Below are positions 62,675 through 64,000 of a stretch of DNA of 64,000 bases, piece after piece. Both the position numbers and the translations under genes were made by a program. This DNA comes from Coccinella septempunctata. Its lineage: Eukaryota; Arthropoda; Insecta; Coleoptera; Coccinellidae. The notes beneath the pieces were generated by a model. That model was not told the origin of the DNA and ran no database searches. It saw only the letters and a list, made by a program, of their open reading frames with translations. Numbering within the stretch: the first letter of the stretch is position 1; each line of letters begins with the position of its first letter. The stretch covers positions 25,378,936 to 25,442,935 of the forward strand of contig NC_058195.1 in NCBI RefSeq assembly GCF_907165205.1, given 5' to 3'.

Positions 62675-63900
62675 ACCTTGTTACCTCATATCGGCCGATC
62701 AGTCTGCGTCCAGTCACATTAAAAATCCTTGAACGAGTCGTTCAAGGATTGATTCTTCCAAGTACGACTCAGAGTTGGACCCAGATCCAACAACAGATCA
62801 TCAATTTGGGTTTCTAGCAGCTCGCTCAACAGTGCAGCAAGCACATAGACTAAGCCACGTAGTTAACCAAGCATTGGAACAGAAAAAATACTGCACATCC
62901 GCATTTCTGGACGTGAGCCAAGCATTTGATGAGGTCTGGCACCCGGGCCTACTTCACAAGATCAAAACATTTCTTCCAATAGCGTATTTCAAACTTTTGA
63001 TATCCTATCTGAACAGCAGAAAATTTAGAGTGAGTGTGAAATACAAAATATCGACATATTTACCCATAACATCTAGAGTACCACAAAGAAGTGTTCTTGG
63101 TTCCTTACTGTATCTATTGTACACAGCTGATCTACCAGCCAATCCATATACTGTAATGGGAACATTTGCAGACGACACCGCTGTTTTAGCAAGCGACGAA
63201 AACCCTGTAGAAGCTTCTCACATGCTGCAGAATCACCTGGACGAGATACAAAAATGGTTAAGTAAATGGAGAATCAAGGTCAACGAGACGAAATCTTACA
63301 AGTGAACTTCACATTAAGAAAGGGCAAATGTCCCCCAGTGCTTATAAACCATACACAAATACCTGAATCCCCCACAGTAAAATACCTGGGCATGCACATG
63401 GACAAGAGACTAACCTGGAAAGAACATGTCATCAAGAAACGTAAACAAATAGATCTCGAACTTAAAGAATTGCACTGTCTCATGGGAAGAAGATCAAAAC
63501 TGACAATAGACAACAAATTACTGATATATAAAACCATCATAAAGCCAATTTGGACTTACGGAATCGAGATATGGGGTTGCACCAGCAAATCAAATATTAA
63601 AATAATACACTCCAAAATTCTTAGGATGATAGCAGATGCATCATAGTGTGTGTGACGTGAAGGACGTCATAAAGAATGAAAGCGATAAACGCAAGGCTTG
63701 AGGGACATACGAACATCCTGATACACCCACTGACCGAACCTCAACAGAAGAAGAACCTCAGTAGAAGACTCAAACGAAGATGGCCAACAGACCTGAAAGA
63801 GTTTTGAGAAGGAACTGTCAATGGACAGGTCCTCATCACGATAATTGAGAGCAGTCTGCTCTAACGCCAACAAATGAGCTTAAAGAATGGAATATTCTGA
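62675..63900 (+). pseudogene. Jockey-like reverse transcriptase, main part
   Basis: After the Penelope insert: SYRPISLRPVTLKILERV; then HQFGFLAARSTVQQAHRL; FLDVSQAFDEVWHPGLLHKI; RVPQRSVLGSLLYLLYTAD; catalytic FADD in MGTFADDTAVLASDE; then KYLGMHMDKRLTWKEHV and TYGIEIWGC. Two frameshifts (62,770 and 63,290) and a decayed C-terminus. AATAAA lies at 63,921. Clearly Jockey clade; inactive. Confidence 0.88.
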
Positions 63901-64000
63901 TTTCTTGTAATATTGATACAATAAAAAAAATGTGACAAGTTTTTGAGTTTAAATATTGAGGATAGAGTAAAAGGCTCAAGTTATGTAGAAATTGTTTAAA

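Overview
This window is insect nuclear DNA, AT-rich and built almost entirely of transposable elements. I see no bacterial operons, ribosome binding sites or tRNA genes. The insect assignment rests on spliced genes with GT..AG introns, insect-type families (P element, Penelope-like, R4-like, Jockey, copia, Ty3/gypsy, BEL, retroviral env, mariner) and one host exon of the MMD/PAQR family at 45.6 kb. The order of insect cannot be set from this sequence.

Layout. 0-0.95 kb: a short ~100-bp-period repeat, then featureless DNA. 0.96-3.68 kb: a 5'-truncated R4/Dong-like non-LTR element between AT tracts. 3.72-9.31 kb: two nearly identical Penelope-like elements head to head, with hammerhead-like motifs, lying between AT microsatellites. 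9.6-12.2 kb: short inverted-repeat transposons. 12.24-33.52 kb: a nest. A 288-bp MITE is split by a Ty1/copia element (copia-1, minus strand, 307-bp LTRs, AAATT target duplication). Copia-1 was itself hit by a non-LTR element, a second copy of the same MITE, a fold-back element carrying a second copia element (copia-2), another inverted-repeat element with a Tourist-like MITE in its end, a 34-bp palindromic insert, and, in its 5' LTR, a complete 4.6-kb P element.

33.5-39.3 kb: interleaved long inverted repeats, a P-like 1.5-kb element and a second 35-bp palindromic insert. 39.8-45.4 kb: decayed fragments (RLE-type retroelement, retroviral env, copia, THAP, mariner). 45.57-45.82 kb: the MMD-like host exon. 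45.9-50 kb: gypsy fragments split by two non-LTR insertions. 52.4-59.0 kb: a BEL/Pao-like gag split by a young, intact Ty3/gypsy element. 59.2-63.9 kb: a decayed Jockey element split by a Penelope-like fragment.

The item I rate highest is the gypsy element at 52,768-58,829. Its polyprotein continues past integrase into an OARD1/TARG1-like macrodomain that keeps the lysine and aspartate needed for ADP-ribose removal, then a CCCH zinc finger. Next come the 34-35 bp palindromic inserts with 8-bp target duplications, the P element with its empty site present in the same window, and the Penelope pair whose junction lies a few bases from a predicted ribozyme cleavage site.
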